From positions 8,458,616 through 8,522,615 of the forward strand of contig JASEVX010000005.1 in the NCBI GenBank assembly GCA_031761405.1: 64,000 nucleotides of DNA, read 5' to 3'. The notes under the pieces were generated by a model that was not told where the DNA came from, did not search any database, and saw nothing but the letters and a program-made list of their open reading frames with translations. The position numbers and the translations under genes were made by a program. The stretch is from Serripes groenlandicus. Its lineage: Eukaryota; Mollusca; Bivalvia; Cardiida; Cardiidae. Below, one piece after another: positions 23,131 through 34,035 of this stretch (position 1 is the stretch's first letter; each line of letters starts with the position of its first letter).

Positions 23131-23330
23131 ATTGAGCCGTCCCGCGATAAAACCAACATTGTGGACTCTGCATAAAGTATCGACTAAGATCAGCCTAAGC
23201 ATGCCGCGAAGGCTAACCCGGACAGACACTTTTCGCCACCTGTGGATTTTCTGTTTCAGGAATAATTACTCTATACCTCTATCCCACTGAGACGAAATGT
23301 GTCGGCCCGGATTAGCCTGCGGGACGGCTA
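23131..23330 (+). mobile_element. PAL element, right end deleted
   Basis: Begins GATTGAGCCGTCCCGCGATAAAACC in plus orientation with an intact first hairpin and spacer. It stops in the second hairpin (TTAGCCTGCGGGACGGCTAC), where the right TIR is joined directly after an internal deletion. Confidence 0.75.
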
Positions 23331-23387
23331 CATTATAACGTTTGTATTCTGGCTTTCTCGCATCTGTACTTTAAGCACCACTCTTCC

Positions 23388-23520
23388 CAGGCAGTTGGCT
23401 ACCATCCTACATATACTGTATATCCCACTGGTGGAAGACAAATGACATTAGTTACAGTGTCTTTTGCCAATAAACGGTAAGAATGTATGGCCGAACCGGG
23501 TTTCGAACTTTGACCTTTGT
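23388..23520 (-). mobile_element. SINE fragment
   Basis: GGTGGAAGACAAATGACATTAGTTAC...TTTTGCCAATAAACGG...CCGAACCGGGTTTCGAACTTTGACC: the last part read on minus is a B-box-like tRNA head. The GGAAGACAAATGAC block recurs at 56725. Confidence 0.4.
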
Positions 23521-23872
23521 ATAGTCTTACAAAAAGCATCTGAACTTTGTACAGTCTTACAAAACGCATCACGTGTCAAAATTGACACGTTTAACTGGTA
23601 AACAGAAGTCGTATAAATGCGCCCATCATAGCGTCTTTCCTACATCTAAGCATTCATTTGTTTTATTTAGAAAGAAATGATTTAGATTATAGCCAAATAT
23701 GAATCCCATAAATATTTATTTCTGTCGTACATATCAAAACAGTGCAGTTTCTGTCCTTGGGGTATTTGGAAGCTATGATGCATAATTGGAATCTACCTCT
23801 CGTGAATGTATGGTCTGGTTACTTTGTATTCAATATTTAAATATTTCTAATTTAAACATCAACTATTAACTA
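23521..23872. other. unassigned sequence
   Basis: A short direct repeat ACTTTGTA(T/C)AGTCTTACAAAA(A/C)GCATC at 23512-23575 (two 31-bp units). Otherwise nothing. Confidence 0.4.
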
Positions 23873-24145
23873 ATATGAGCCATTCCACGAGAAAACATCA
23901 TTATGGACTCTGCGTAATGTTTCGATCCAGATCAGCCTGTGCAGTCCGCGCAGGCTAATCCGGACCTACAAATTCCGTCTCAGGGGGGGATAGAGGTATA
24001 TATTATGATTCTCGAAACACAACATTCACAGGAGGCGAATAGTGTCTGTCCAGGTTAGCCTGCGCGGCATGCATGCTTATGCTGATCTGGGTCGATACTT
24101 TACGCAGAATCCACAATGTTGGTCTTTTCGATTAACGGCTCATAT
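23873..24145 (-). mobile_element. PAL element, full length
   Basis: ATATGAGCC...GGCTCATAT, minus orientation. The second hairpin has a GCATGCATGC expansion. Confidence 0.85.
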
Positions 24146-24284
24146 GCGGGTACCGAGCCCCGATCAACACCATGTTTCTTTTTATTCACACTGACATTCA
24201 GAAGAGACGAGTTATACAAATTGAAATCAGTGTTCCCCGGCAATGCAATGTGTCGTTTGTATGAAAACGGTTAGCGATAAATGG

Positions 24285-24400
24285 TTGAGTTGAATGTTTA
24301 TTAACATGAAAAGTAAGCTCGTAGTACGAGTTTTAATCTTAAGGTTGAACCCCATTACCTTTTTGTCAATACATTTATGGACACGCATGTGAAAACGCTG
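24285..24400 (+). repeat. unnamed dispersed repeat, copy 1
   Basis: AAATGGTTGAGTTGAATGTTTATTAACATGAAAAGTAAGCTC...AACCCCATTACCTTTTTG is matched at 52235-52390 over the same extent (about 75% by eye). Confidence 0.4.
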
Positions 24401-25302
24401 CCGAAAGTGCTAGGCATAAAGGCGCAATACATATAGGAAATTAATCAGGGAGATATGCGAATTTAAACTAAATGATATCAAATCGATTCGAAATTTCAAG
24501 TTCGATTTAAGCTAATTGAATTAGGAATCAAAATATGTCCACAGTCAGAGAATTATCCTATTTATGAAAAATAGTAAACTTTGAATTTCTCAAATGTAAC
24601 AAATTTATGAAAAGATTATGCAATGAATTACAATTTTATTTTTATTTCAGATATCAAAGCACTAGATAAGTTTAACACATTGTAGGTTTGATAACTTGGT
24701 ACATATGGCTATTTTCTGCTATTTATATTTTCAATCTTGTTCAACACCTTGCAGCTAATTAATCACAGGTGAATACACATTGACACACAAATACCTGCAC
24801 ATTTTCCAACACAAATGCTTTCGAAATTAAAATGGAACGCCCAAATACAATAAAAATAAATTCCGTATTTGGCTAGTACAACTACGTAGCGACTAAATAT
24901 ATAGTATTGTGACGTCAATGCGATATTTTATGCACGTCATTTAAAATGCGGTAGTGTAACATCATGAACACCACGTCATAGTGTTATTTGGTTTAGCAAT
25001 ATTTTATTTATATTTTAATTTACATGTACATCTTATTACACTTCTTTATAAACAGGATTGAGCAGAGAGCATTGAGCTTATTTAGGAAGCTCTCTCCTTC
25101 TGTCTTTCATATATACATATGTGTTACCAGTTACTTAATGAAATAAGAAAAAAAATATTGTTTATTATTGCTTGCTATTTATTTTGTATTCTTTTCAGAA
25201 GAGAGAAACAACAAATAGAATATTTCATTTTATTATATACCTGTGCATTTTCCGGCACAAATACATGTAGATTCATGCGCAGTTCAGACACGACAGATTA
25301 AA
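24401..25302. other. unassigned AT-rich sequence
   Basis: No recognised feature. Confidence 0.5.
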
Positions 25303-25672
25303 ATTCCGTATTACACACGTGCATAATCACAGGCGTCCGAATTTCAATAACATAAGAAAATAGGGAAAAACAGACAATACCTCGTAAAAATACTCAAAAA
25401 GTTTCTCTATATTGTCCATACGCTATGATAAAAATGATCGTTTAATGGTAATTTGGGGAATCCCTCCTGTGTTACTATAAATAGCCGCTCTATATACTGT
25501 CCATATAATATAATAATAATAGTAACACGGTCTTGTTTGGGTTTCCCCGTGTTTTCTCATACGATAACATTACGGTCGTTTTTTTCTATTTTTAGTAGTT
25601 TAACCAGGTATTGTGTATTTTTTTTTAATCTTCTCCAAAGAAAACTCGGACGCCTGTGGCATAATACGGAAT
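25303..25672. mobile_element. MITE with ATTCCGTATTA termini
   Basis: Left ATTCCGTATTA...ACAGGCGTCCGAATTTC and right GAAAACTCGGACGCCTGTGGCATAATACGGAAT are inverted copies. The left arm carries a 13-bp insertion. Length is 370 bp with no coding frame. Confidence 0.6.
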
Positions 25673-26459
25673 CATGACGTCAGACAGTTGCGCGGACTAC
25701 TTTCAGCGAAGTTCCCGTTTTGAATATGCGCTACGTAGTTAAATACACAGACAACCAGTACTATTTGGGAAAGAAACTCGTTTCTATTTTAAGAAACGAA
25801 TTCCTCAGGTCAAATTAAATAAAAATCTGCAAATAAAGTTTGTGTTCGTCATTTTCTCCCACAAAACAATGAAACTGACTTCCATACGATATTTGTTATT
25901 CTTTTTATAATATTCTAGTTATAGGGCAGGCCTACGTATTGGAAAACATTGTTTTGGGCGTGTCCTAAGCATTGTAGTAAATATTCATCTGCCATTCATA
26001 GGCCTACTCTTTATTTCACGTTTAATAAACTGTATTCTCAATATAAAATAATTGAAATCTGTATGTTTGTTACATTTTTCGCTCTTCATAGATTGTATGT
26101 ATATAATAAAAGGAATATTACTCGTAGCGTGGGAAATCCATATCTTACTCGATCTTTTGATCTTACTTGTCGTGCAATGCGAATCCATTTATCTTAATAT
26201 CATAATATTCCGTATATATTCATTTAGCGCATATTCTACTTGCCGTCTTTGTATTCTGAAATACAGAGTTGGATGTTTCTTATTGCTTATAATTGTCAAG
26301 AAAAAGAAAAAAACACCTCATGTATATGTTTTGTTTAGTTGGAGAAGAAGAAAACGAAGAAGAAGGTTATAATTTCTAAGGTTGTAAGCCGAGGTTTGTC
26401 CAACTGTTTTTGGTAATAGGGATGAAAGATATTGAGGTAAAATACCATGCATGTTTCAT
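25673..26459. other. unassigned AT-rich sequence
   Basis: Several short overlapping frames, none with a motif. Confidence 0.5.
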
Positions 26460-28416
26460 TTTTTATAAAATATTATTAATTTATGTTTTGCTCTTCAGAG
26501 ACTTTAGAGACTGCAAACCGGTTTCATGATACAGGGCTACAATAGACGCTAGTTTAGTGGCTCCAGATATTTCTGCAGGATTCGAGTTGTATTTTTTCAA
26601 TGCCATTTCATCATGGATGGGAATATTATCCCAAGCAACATCCGAATGTTCGATAATTGGCCTTATCAATGATTTATAAATTTGCTCTAATGATTTGCGA
26701 TCAAGAATGAATTTCACACTGCGCATATAATTGATCCGTTGCCAAGCATTTTGTTTTATGTTTAGTATTTGTTCATGCAATGTTCCGGTGTGTGCAAATG
26801 TAACCCCTAAGTGTTTATGAGATATTACATTATTAATTTTTCGTTTTGCATAGTCAGAGGAGGATGTGCAACCTTGTTCACTTTTCGTTAAGTAGGAGGC
26901 TTTCTGTTTTGTAACCATTACATTCTACTAACCAATTATTGACCCAGTCAGATACTTTTTAACATATCAGAGTTTAACGTGTTTGCTGAATTGAACGGGT
27001 CATCAACGATGATGTACAAGCTAGTATGATCGGCAAATAATATAATGAAAGAGTTCATATCTTGTACAATATCATTAATAAAGATGAGAAAGAGAAGGAG
27101 TCCGAGGATAGAACCTTAAGGCACGCCTGCCGATATTTTAAGAGAATGGGATGGGCCACCAGAAAGAACAACCGTTTGTCAGATACTCAGCAAACCAGTT
27201 CAGCAGAGATATCCGCAGTTCACTCTGAGATACCCGTGGATTCCAGTTTATACAAGAGTCCTTTGTGCCACACACGGTCAAAAGCTTTAGATATGTAATA
27301 AAAGACATCATCAAGGGCTTGACAGAGCGTATTATATATAGGGACAAGTTGATTGGCTGGTGAGTCATTTCAATACACAACCAGATTGAAAAGGCGTTAT
27401 TATGCTGTATGTGTATAAAGAGGAAGTTGAATACATGTTTATGAATAATCTTTTCCAAGACCTTACTGAGAGTGTTTAATAGTGAAATGGGTATGTAGTT
27501 TGAAACAGGTTCTGTGTCATTTCTTTAATGAATGACGCATACACAGTGTCCACTTTGATGGGGAATTCGCCACTTGTGAGTTGTTGTAGAGCTTGCTAAT
27601 TGTTCTGATAGTTATATTAGAACTCTGTTATTTATTGTATCAGGCCCTGACGCTTTCCCTAATTTAAGAGTTTCGAGTGTTGCAGTAATTTCGTGCTCAG
27701 TGATTTGGACATATTCAAGGTGAGTAGTGTTTTGATTTATGTGACAATTTGGTATTTCTTTGTTACTGTTATTCAAAAATGTTTGTGAATGAAAACAGGT
27801 ATTTAACAGGTTAGCTTTGTCCGTGTCATTTGTTATAAAAATGTCTATTATCATTTAGTGTTTGTATTTGTTTGCTTGTACTTGGCGATATGAATTGTTT
27901 TAGGATTTCCAATAATTTGATGTGGTTAGTGCTTGGCTTTGTAACTTGGATGCTAATGTCTGTGCTAAGCGTGTTTTGTCGGTTCTTAATAAACTAGTGG
28001 TTTTGTTTCTGATTGCTTTATATTGTGTCCAGTGCTGTATAGTTTGCAAACGTCATAGGCTTTTTTCTTTTTCTTATATATTTTCTTATTTCATTGTGCA
28101 TCCATGGAGGGTATGATTGTCTTATTGTTACTGTCTTGTTTATGTGTTTTTTAGATAATGATAATATTTTGTCTGTAATGTTCTGTGCATGTATGAGACA
28201 ATGAGAGACAATACTTTAATGACGTTAACTACATAGTTTCTAGTCAAACAACACATCATATTAATATATACAATACAAAAAAACATGTAATTCACAGAAT
28301 TTGCATTGAGCCAAATATATCCCAAACCATATTGAAATAAGAGATTGTTCACGTTTCTTACCCCATTATTTTATTATTATCGCGTAACTGTTAATATATA
28401 ATGGATATCTGCCTAG

Positions 28417-28530
28417 TTAACAATAAATGGCAAAGTTACAAGTAGATCTTTTTATACTTAAAACCATTTTACAAAATTTAAGATGTATCCTCTCTATTTC
28501 CTTTACTATGTCGATGATGTCGGATTCCAA
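28417..28530 (-). pseudogene. RT C-terminal fragment of a second LINE type
   Basis: IVKEIERIHLKFCKMVLSIKRSTCN resembles the conserved 'vhl.FCk..L.vkkST' stretch near the C-terminus of another LINE class and does not belong at this point of the host element. It follows sequence that still reads as endonuclease, so the junction lies near 28520. Confidence 0.45.
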
Positions 28531-28917
28531 TGTAACCCCGTTAATAGGTTCGGATTCATGTCGCATATGTGCATAACTACATTGATCAAATTTCCATAGA
28601 AGACCTTTGTAGGATTTGGAACATGGTTTTGTCCAAGACCCGAAGTATAAATATGACATGAAGATGAGATTAAGAAAAGTCTATAAGAGGCTGTGATGTT
28701 TCTATAATGTGTGTAGGTTCATTTTTTAATTGACGTAGGTTATATTGTGTAACTACTTCGTTAATTTTCTTTTTTGTAGTTGCCTTCAACATGGTAAAGT
28801 TAAAATCACCTGTAATAATAATGTTACTAATGTTTGTATCGAAAGCAAGACCAATAGAGTTTTCAATATTTGTGATGACACTAAAAGAGGAATTTTTCTG
28901 ACGATATTGTAACGTGT

Positions 28918-29162
28918 ACGAGTCTACGTAACATCACTGGGAACCACCGGGGTCCGGGGATGATGGTGATATCAATCCAAAAATCCCACCGCTGCCACCA
29001 TTTGTAACGTGTACCGGCGTTAAGCCATCGCGGGTCACCCATCCAGGTACTAACCGCGATGAACGTTGCTTAACTTTACGAAAAGGTCAACCACTCTACC
29101 AAAGTCGCTATAAAAGCCGGCCGTAGAAGTGATATTTAAACCTATACCCCGTTCAAGTTACA
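28918..29162 (-). mobile_element. TRIM-like LTR element with 5S rRNA-like LTR
   Basis: A 160-bp LTR (29003-29162) begins TGTAAC and ends GTTACA on the minus strand. Two bases downstream, 28982-29000 is a 19-nt perfect complement to the 3' end of tRNA-Leu(AAG), CCA included: a primer-binding site. After 59 bp of internal sequence, 28918-28943 repeats the LTR end (12 identical bases) and its TGTTACG start, so it is probably a deleted second LTR. No gag or pol. No polypurine tract or clean target duplication is visible. It lies between two endonuclease blocks of the host LINE. Confidence 0.7.
29030..29120 (-). promoter_or_regulatory. 5S rRNA-type polymerase III internal control region
   Basis: On the minus strand 29062-29077 reads AAAGTTAAGCAACGTT (5S A-box) and 29033-29055 reads GGTTAGTACCTGGATGGGTG plus ACC (intermediate element and C-box) at the native spacing. 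Upstream, TTCTACGGCCGGC recalls the 5S 5' end. The middle of the 5S molecule is not conserved, so this is a control region rather than a 5S gene. Confidence 0.75.
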
Positions 29163-29690
29163 ATAGAATGTGCCATATAGATATTGTGTGTTCATTATTC
29201 TCATTTCGATCCATATACTTTCTACTCCATGAATTTCTAAGTCTGGTCATCTAATGGTTGGAATGTGATCTCTAAAATAAACAAGAACGCCGCCGTGATT
29301 ATCTCCGACTCTATCTTTACTGAATGGTGTTGTGAAATTTTCAAATGCGATCGAGTTCGTTGAAGTATTGTTCCTAGCCATGTCTCGGTGACAGAGATCA
29401 CGTCGTAATGCCGTAGTTCGACTTGTAGGATATCTGTTATTGAAGTAGCTCTGTATTTTGTAATGAATGAAGAAGGATAGGGATTTGTGAAAGTTATCTG
29501 CTAGTTCACCAACAGAGGAAGAGGAAGAAGTACTGTTCGTGAGGGGACCCGGGTTTTCATGAATATCGCCTGCAAGGAGGAGTAGCATAGCCAAACATGT
29601 CACCAGATCAAAACGTGTACACTGAGACAAACCTTTAAGTTTCATGTGAAACTGACGAAAAGTCCTATGCTGACCCTACATGTATATACT

Positions 29691-30200
29691 GAAACACTAC
29701 ATACATTAAGTAATACCTTGATATACATGTAATAGGGTGAGGTGGTTCCGTTGTCTTGAGCGATTTTCGTAGAGTCTGAGAGAGAGAACGAGTCTGTGAG
29801 GAAAAGGGTAGATAGATAGAAAAGAAATAGAGGAATAATAAAGTTGTTATAATGTCATTTCACGTGTTCACTGTGTTACTTCAATATTGAAAACATTTAC
29901 ATATGTATAATTTGCTTTATTCTGTCATAAAATATTTTAAAGGTATTTAATGAAAGGGGAATAACGCTGGAGGGCGATTCACACCTTTAAATTGTCTACT
30001 CGGAAATTGAGAAAATTCGGCCTCGCGAGATATCATTTCTCTTTTCGCATTGTTAAATACAAAACATATTATTGCTACGGAAACAAAACATTCCCTATGC
30101 CTCATATATACTTCACCTGGTATCTTGGAGGATCAGAAATAGTCGATTCAGATGTTTGAAATATTTGGTGGTTATAGACACGGTTATCGCCTGTCTGAGA
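29691..30200. other. unassigned sequence
   Basis: Upstream of the LINE N-terminus; a possible LINE 5' region but no landmark. Confidence 0.35.
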
Positions 30201-30269
30201 ATTTCAAGATGCATTAAACACCTGAACAATTATTAGGATATTTTGGATGAAATAATTTTGAAAATATGA

Positions 30270-30503
30270 GAAATTATATTTACCTCTCCTTTTCCACTGA
30301 TACAAACATTTATCTGCTACAGAGGTGTCACAATCAACTTTGAATAGAAACATATGTATTAGTATATCAATAAACCTTGCATTAATTACAGTTATTCTGA
30401 TTTGTTCTCTAACATCGGCGTTAAAGGTTGTGTACCCTTGAATTAAGAAGGCATATACACTATTCATTAACAGCAGACATGAGAATACAAAACAACCATA
30501 CAA
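30270..30503 (-). other. candidate small secreted-peptide exon (weak)
   Basis: The frame begins with a hydrophobic start (MYGCFVFSCLLLMNSVYA) and later reads VDCDTSVADKCLYQWKRR. That segment is bounded by AG on the left (TTTCTATTCAAAG) and a donor GTAAAT on the right, as a 54-nt mini-exon would be. No family recognised; there is a single pair of cysteines. It may be chance. Confidence 0.2.
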
Positions 30504-31776
30504 TTATAACTACTTATTCATACAATACAATTATAACTGCAGCTAGCTCATTCATACAATACAATTATAACTGCAGCTAACTCATTCATACAATACAATT
30601 ATAACTGCAGCTAACTTATTCATATAATATAATTATAACTGCAGCTAACTTATTCATACAATACAATTATAAATGCAGCTAACTTATTCATACAATACAA
30701 TTATAACTTCAGCAAACTCATTCATACAATACAATTATAACTGCAGCTAACTTATTTATACAATACAATTATAACTTCAGCTAACTCATTCATACAATAC
30801 TATTATAACTTCAGCTAACTCATTCATACAATACAATTTTAACTTCATCTAACTCATTCATACAATACAATTATAACTGCAGCTAACTTATTCATACAAT
30901 ACAATTATAACTGCAGCTAACTTATTCATACAATACAATTATAACTGCAGCTAACTTATTCATACAATACAATTATAACTGCAGCTAACTTATTCATACA
31001 ATACAATTATAACTTCAGCAAACTCATTCATACAATACAATTATAACTGCAGCTAACTAATTTATACAATACAATTATAACTTCAGCTAACTCATTCATA
31101 CAATACTATTATAACTTCAGCTAACTCATTCATACAATACAATTATAACTGCAGCTAACTCATTCATACAATACAATTATAACTGCAGCTAACTTATTCA
31201 TATAATATAATTATAACTGCAGCTAACTTATTCATACAATACAATTATAAATGCAGCTAACTTATTCATACAATACAATTATAACTTCAGCAAACTCATT
31301 CATACAATACAATTATAACTGCAGCTAACTTATTTATACAATACAATTATAACTTCAGCTAACTCATTCATACAATACTATTATAACTTCAGCTAACTCA
31401 TTCATACAATACAATTTTAACTTCATCTAACTCATTCATACAATACAATTATAACTGCAGCTAACTTATTCATACAATACAATTATAACTGCAGCTAACT
31501 TATTCATACAATACAATTATAACTGCAGCTAACTTATTCATACAATACAATTATAACTGCAGCTAACTTATTCATACAATACAATTATAACTTCAGCAAA
31601 CTCATTCATACAATACAATTATAACTGCAGTTAACTAATTTATACAATACAATTATAACTTCAGCTAACTCATTCATACAATACTATTATAACTTCAGCT
31701 AACTCATTCATACAATACAATTTTAACTTCATCTAACTCATTCATACAATACAATTTTAACTTCAGCTAAATCATT
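30497..31776 (+). repeat. 34-bp satellite, about 38 units, 578-bp higher-order repeat
   Basis: Unit reads TTCATACAATACAATTATAAC then TGCAGCTAACT(T/C)A. Variant units (TATAATATAATT at 30621 and 31199; CTTATTTATA at 30751 and 31329; CTAATTTATA at 31057 and 31635) recur at exactly 578 bp. So 17 units form a higher-order repeat present about 2.2 times. Frequent CTGCAGCT and TATAA. Confidence 0.95.
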
Positions 31777-32012
31777 GATGTATTTTAACCGCATATATGG
31801 TATGAGCCCGTCACCGGGAATATGTAAAAAGTGGCTTTTGTTAACATTGTAGATCCACATTAACCAGTGCATCTGCACAGCCTGATCAAACTGTTTACAT
31901 TTAAAATACTCTGTTACGTATATTTTGATCCTGATGACAATTATATACAGCCCCAAATTTAACACCATCGGTACAGCTTTATCAAAATGTACATTATGTA
32001 AAAGTTAAGAAT
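31777..32012. other. unassigned sequence
   Basis: No recognised feature. Confidence 0.5.
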
Positions 32013-32250
32013 TATGAGCCTTTCCGCGAGAAAATCAACATTGTGACATCGTAAAGTATCGACCCGGATCAGCCTTAGCATGCTGCGCAGCCTCACCGGA
32101 CAGAAACTTTTCGCCTCCTGTAGATTTTCTGTTTAAGGATTCATCACTCTATACCTCTATCCCCCTGATATTGGATATGTCGCTGGCTGATCTGGTCCGA
32201 TACATTACGCAAAGTCCATAATGTTGGTTTTCTGGTGGAACGGCTCATAT
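32013..32250 (+). mobile_element. PAL element heading a tandem array
   Basis: Plus orientation with left end TTATGAGCCTTTCCGCG. The second hairpin is shortened. Its right end (TCTGGTGGAACGGCTCATAT) is identical to those of the array units that follow. Confidence 0.8.
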
Positions 32251-32952
32251 CAATATATCTGCGTAATGTATCGACCAGATCAGCCTGCGCTGTCCGCGCA
32301 GACTGATCCGACCGACACATTCCGTCTAAGGGGGGATAGATAGAGTATTGATTCCTGAAACAGAAAATCCACAAGAGGCAAAAAGTGGCTGTCCGGGTTA
32401 GCCTGTCCGGCATGCTTAGGCTGATCCGGGTCGATACATTACGCAGAGTCCATAATGTTGGTTTTCTGGTGGAACGGCTCATATCAATATATCTGCGTAA
32501 TGTATCGACCAGATCAGCCTGCGCTGTCCGCGCAGACTGATCCGGCCGACACATTCCGTCTAAGGGGGGATAGATAGAGTATTGATTCCTGAAACAGAAA
32601 ATCCACAAGAGGCAAAAAGTGGCTGTCCGGGTTAGCCTGCCCGGCATGCTTAGGCTGATCCGGGTCGATACATTACGCAGAGTCCATAATGTTGGTTTTC
32701 TGGTGGAACGGCTCATATCAATATATCTGCGTAATGTATCGACCAGATCAGCCTGCGCTGTCCGCGCAGACTGATCCGGCCGACACATTCCGTCTAAGGG
32801 GGGATAGATAGAGTAGTGATTCCTGAAACAGAAAATCCACAAGAGGCGAAAAGTGTCTGTCCGGGTTAGCCTGCCCGGCATGCTTAGGCTGATCCGGGTC
32901 GATACATTACGCAGAGTCCATAATGCTGGTTTTCTGGTGGAACGGCTCATAT
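32251..32952 (-). repeat. 234-bp tandem array of a truncated PAL element, three units
   Basis: Units 32251-32484, 32485-32718 and 32719-32952 are each exactly 234 bp and differ at only a handful of positions. Each begins CAATATATCTGCGTAATG and ends GGCTCATAT: the left TIR is lost and the right kept. Because 234 is divisible by 3, a 268-codon frame runs across the array. It is a repeat product, not a gene. Confidence 0.95.
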
Positions 32953-33110
32953 GCAGGTCTCTTTTATCTCGCTAAGTAATACTATCAATTTGTATTATGG
33001 TAACTAACTCGTTTCTAATTACTTTTACGACTCAACCTGACCTTCATTGGATACTTTCCCCCGATTAAATGCATACACATTGACTTTAGTTGGATTAGTT
33101 TTTTTCTCTG

Positions 33111-33278
33111 TTACCCCATATCATACGTGTTGTGACGCATTAGCAGCACACGACGTTTGTTACAATGTTTTCAACTTTTTTTTACTAATTGTTCATTAGT
33201 TTACATAGAATTTCCATTCGTTTGCATATATGTTTTTAAAGTTGTCTGCTGCAAATGTGTTGCATGTGCGAAAGAGTT
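33111..33278 (-). mobile_element. decayed PBM fragment
   Basis: TTACCCCATATCATAC, GACGCATTAGCAGCACACGACG, TACAATGTTTTCAAC and GTTGTCTGCTGCAAATG...GCGAAAGAGTTAA. Confidence 0.45.
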
Positions 33279-33845
33279 AATTAAATTAATAAATTCTGGT
33301 ATTTATTATCTTTGCGCTAAAAACAAACGTCTGAGCTTAATAAATCAAGATCTTGTTTAGTTAGCGTTTTGTTGGCAAAAATGTCTGGAATCTTCTCATT
33401 TCCGCGTACCCTTTCTTATGGTCGCTTAGAAAAGACGCTACCGCGGAGCAGGTGATTATTTACTGGATAATTTGTGATTCTTTATTACTTATATCCCCGT
33501 CCCTGATATTTCTTTTTAGTCTGTATCTAAAGGGGAGTTGGCATTTTTCCTTGACAATATCGCCGTTTTAATGTCAAACGATGCAAACTATTGTATAACA
33601 ATAATCTGAGGTATCTCACTTTCAATTTGTCTTCACTAGCTCTATAATCAGACTGGTTCGTGGTAATTGTTATTGCCCATTGCTTTTTGTCACAGGATGT
33701 TGTTTTGCATTATATACGGTCCGTTTCTGTTGTGCTTTATCTTTAGATAATGTAAATTTCGAAAAAATCGGTCGAGGTGTTTCTTTATCTGCATTGTATC
33801 GTCATAGCCGCAGAATTTTGACAAAGGCATTTATCTGTCAATGGT
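33279..33845. other. unassigned sequence
   Basis: No recognised feature. Confidence 0.5.
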
Positions 33846-34004
33846 TAGCCGAGCCCCGGTAGCTCAGTCGGTAGCGACGCGGACTGTCAATCCAGGGGTT
33901 GTGAGTTCGAATCCAAGCTCGGCCAACATTCTTCCGACGTTTGACATAATTCACTGTGACAAGCGTCAGTCGTCTTTCACAAATGGGATAACAGTCTATG
34001 TGGA

Positions 34005-34005
<1 letters not shown>
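33846..34005 (+). mobile_element. tRNA-headed SINE, type S3
   Basis: Head 33847-33924 has TAGCTCAGTCGGTAGCG (A box) and GTGAGTTCGAATCC (B box). A GCCGAGC/GCTCGGC pair closes the ends, but the stem offset and an unpaired T stem exclude a functional tRNA. A short body (CATTCTTCCGACGTTTGACA...) runs into the GAA tract. Confidence 0.6.

Positions 34006-34035
<30 letters not shown>

Larger units (their letters stand above)
26460..29690 (-). mobile_element. degenerate non-LTR retrotransposon (2A-APE-RT, CR1/L2-like)
   Basis: One minus-strand element read across frameshifts. N-terminus at 29247-29645 contains the 2A-like motif GDIHENPGP (29544-29570), then endonuclease residues FSKDRVGDNHGGVLVYFRDH. 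A second endonuclease block at 28690-28910 reads NIIITGDFNFTMLK...LKNEPTHII. The pre-RT linker is at 27860-28180. RT blocks are at 27612-27854 (LKLGKASGPD), 27138-27458 (LLNWFAEYLTN) and 26930-27115 (GSILGLLLFLIFINDIV, FADHTSLY). The C-terminal block is at 26481-26918 (HKHLGVTF, DRKSLEQIYKSLIRPIIEHSDVAWDN). The catalytic FADD box is mutated to FADH (27026-27037). Stops and frameshifts make it dead. It is interrupted by a TRIM-like element and by a foreign RT piece near 28430-28520. Confidence 0.85.

Noticed and set aside
28990..29120. Genuine 5S rRNA gene
   Set aside because: Only the control-region boxes match; the rest of 5S, including its terminal stem, is not conserved.
30497..31776. CRISPR array or promoter array (many TATAA)
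   Set aside because: Pure tandem satellite; TATAA is part of the 34-bp unit.
32144..32950. 268-codon minus-strand open frame with internal protein repeats
   Set aside because: It is the 234-bp PAL array read through; the unit length is a multiple of three and there is no start context or domain.
33847..33924. tRNA gene
   Set aside because: A and B boxes are present, but the stem offsets are wrong and the T stem does not pair; it continues into a SINE body.
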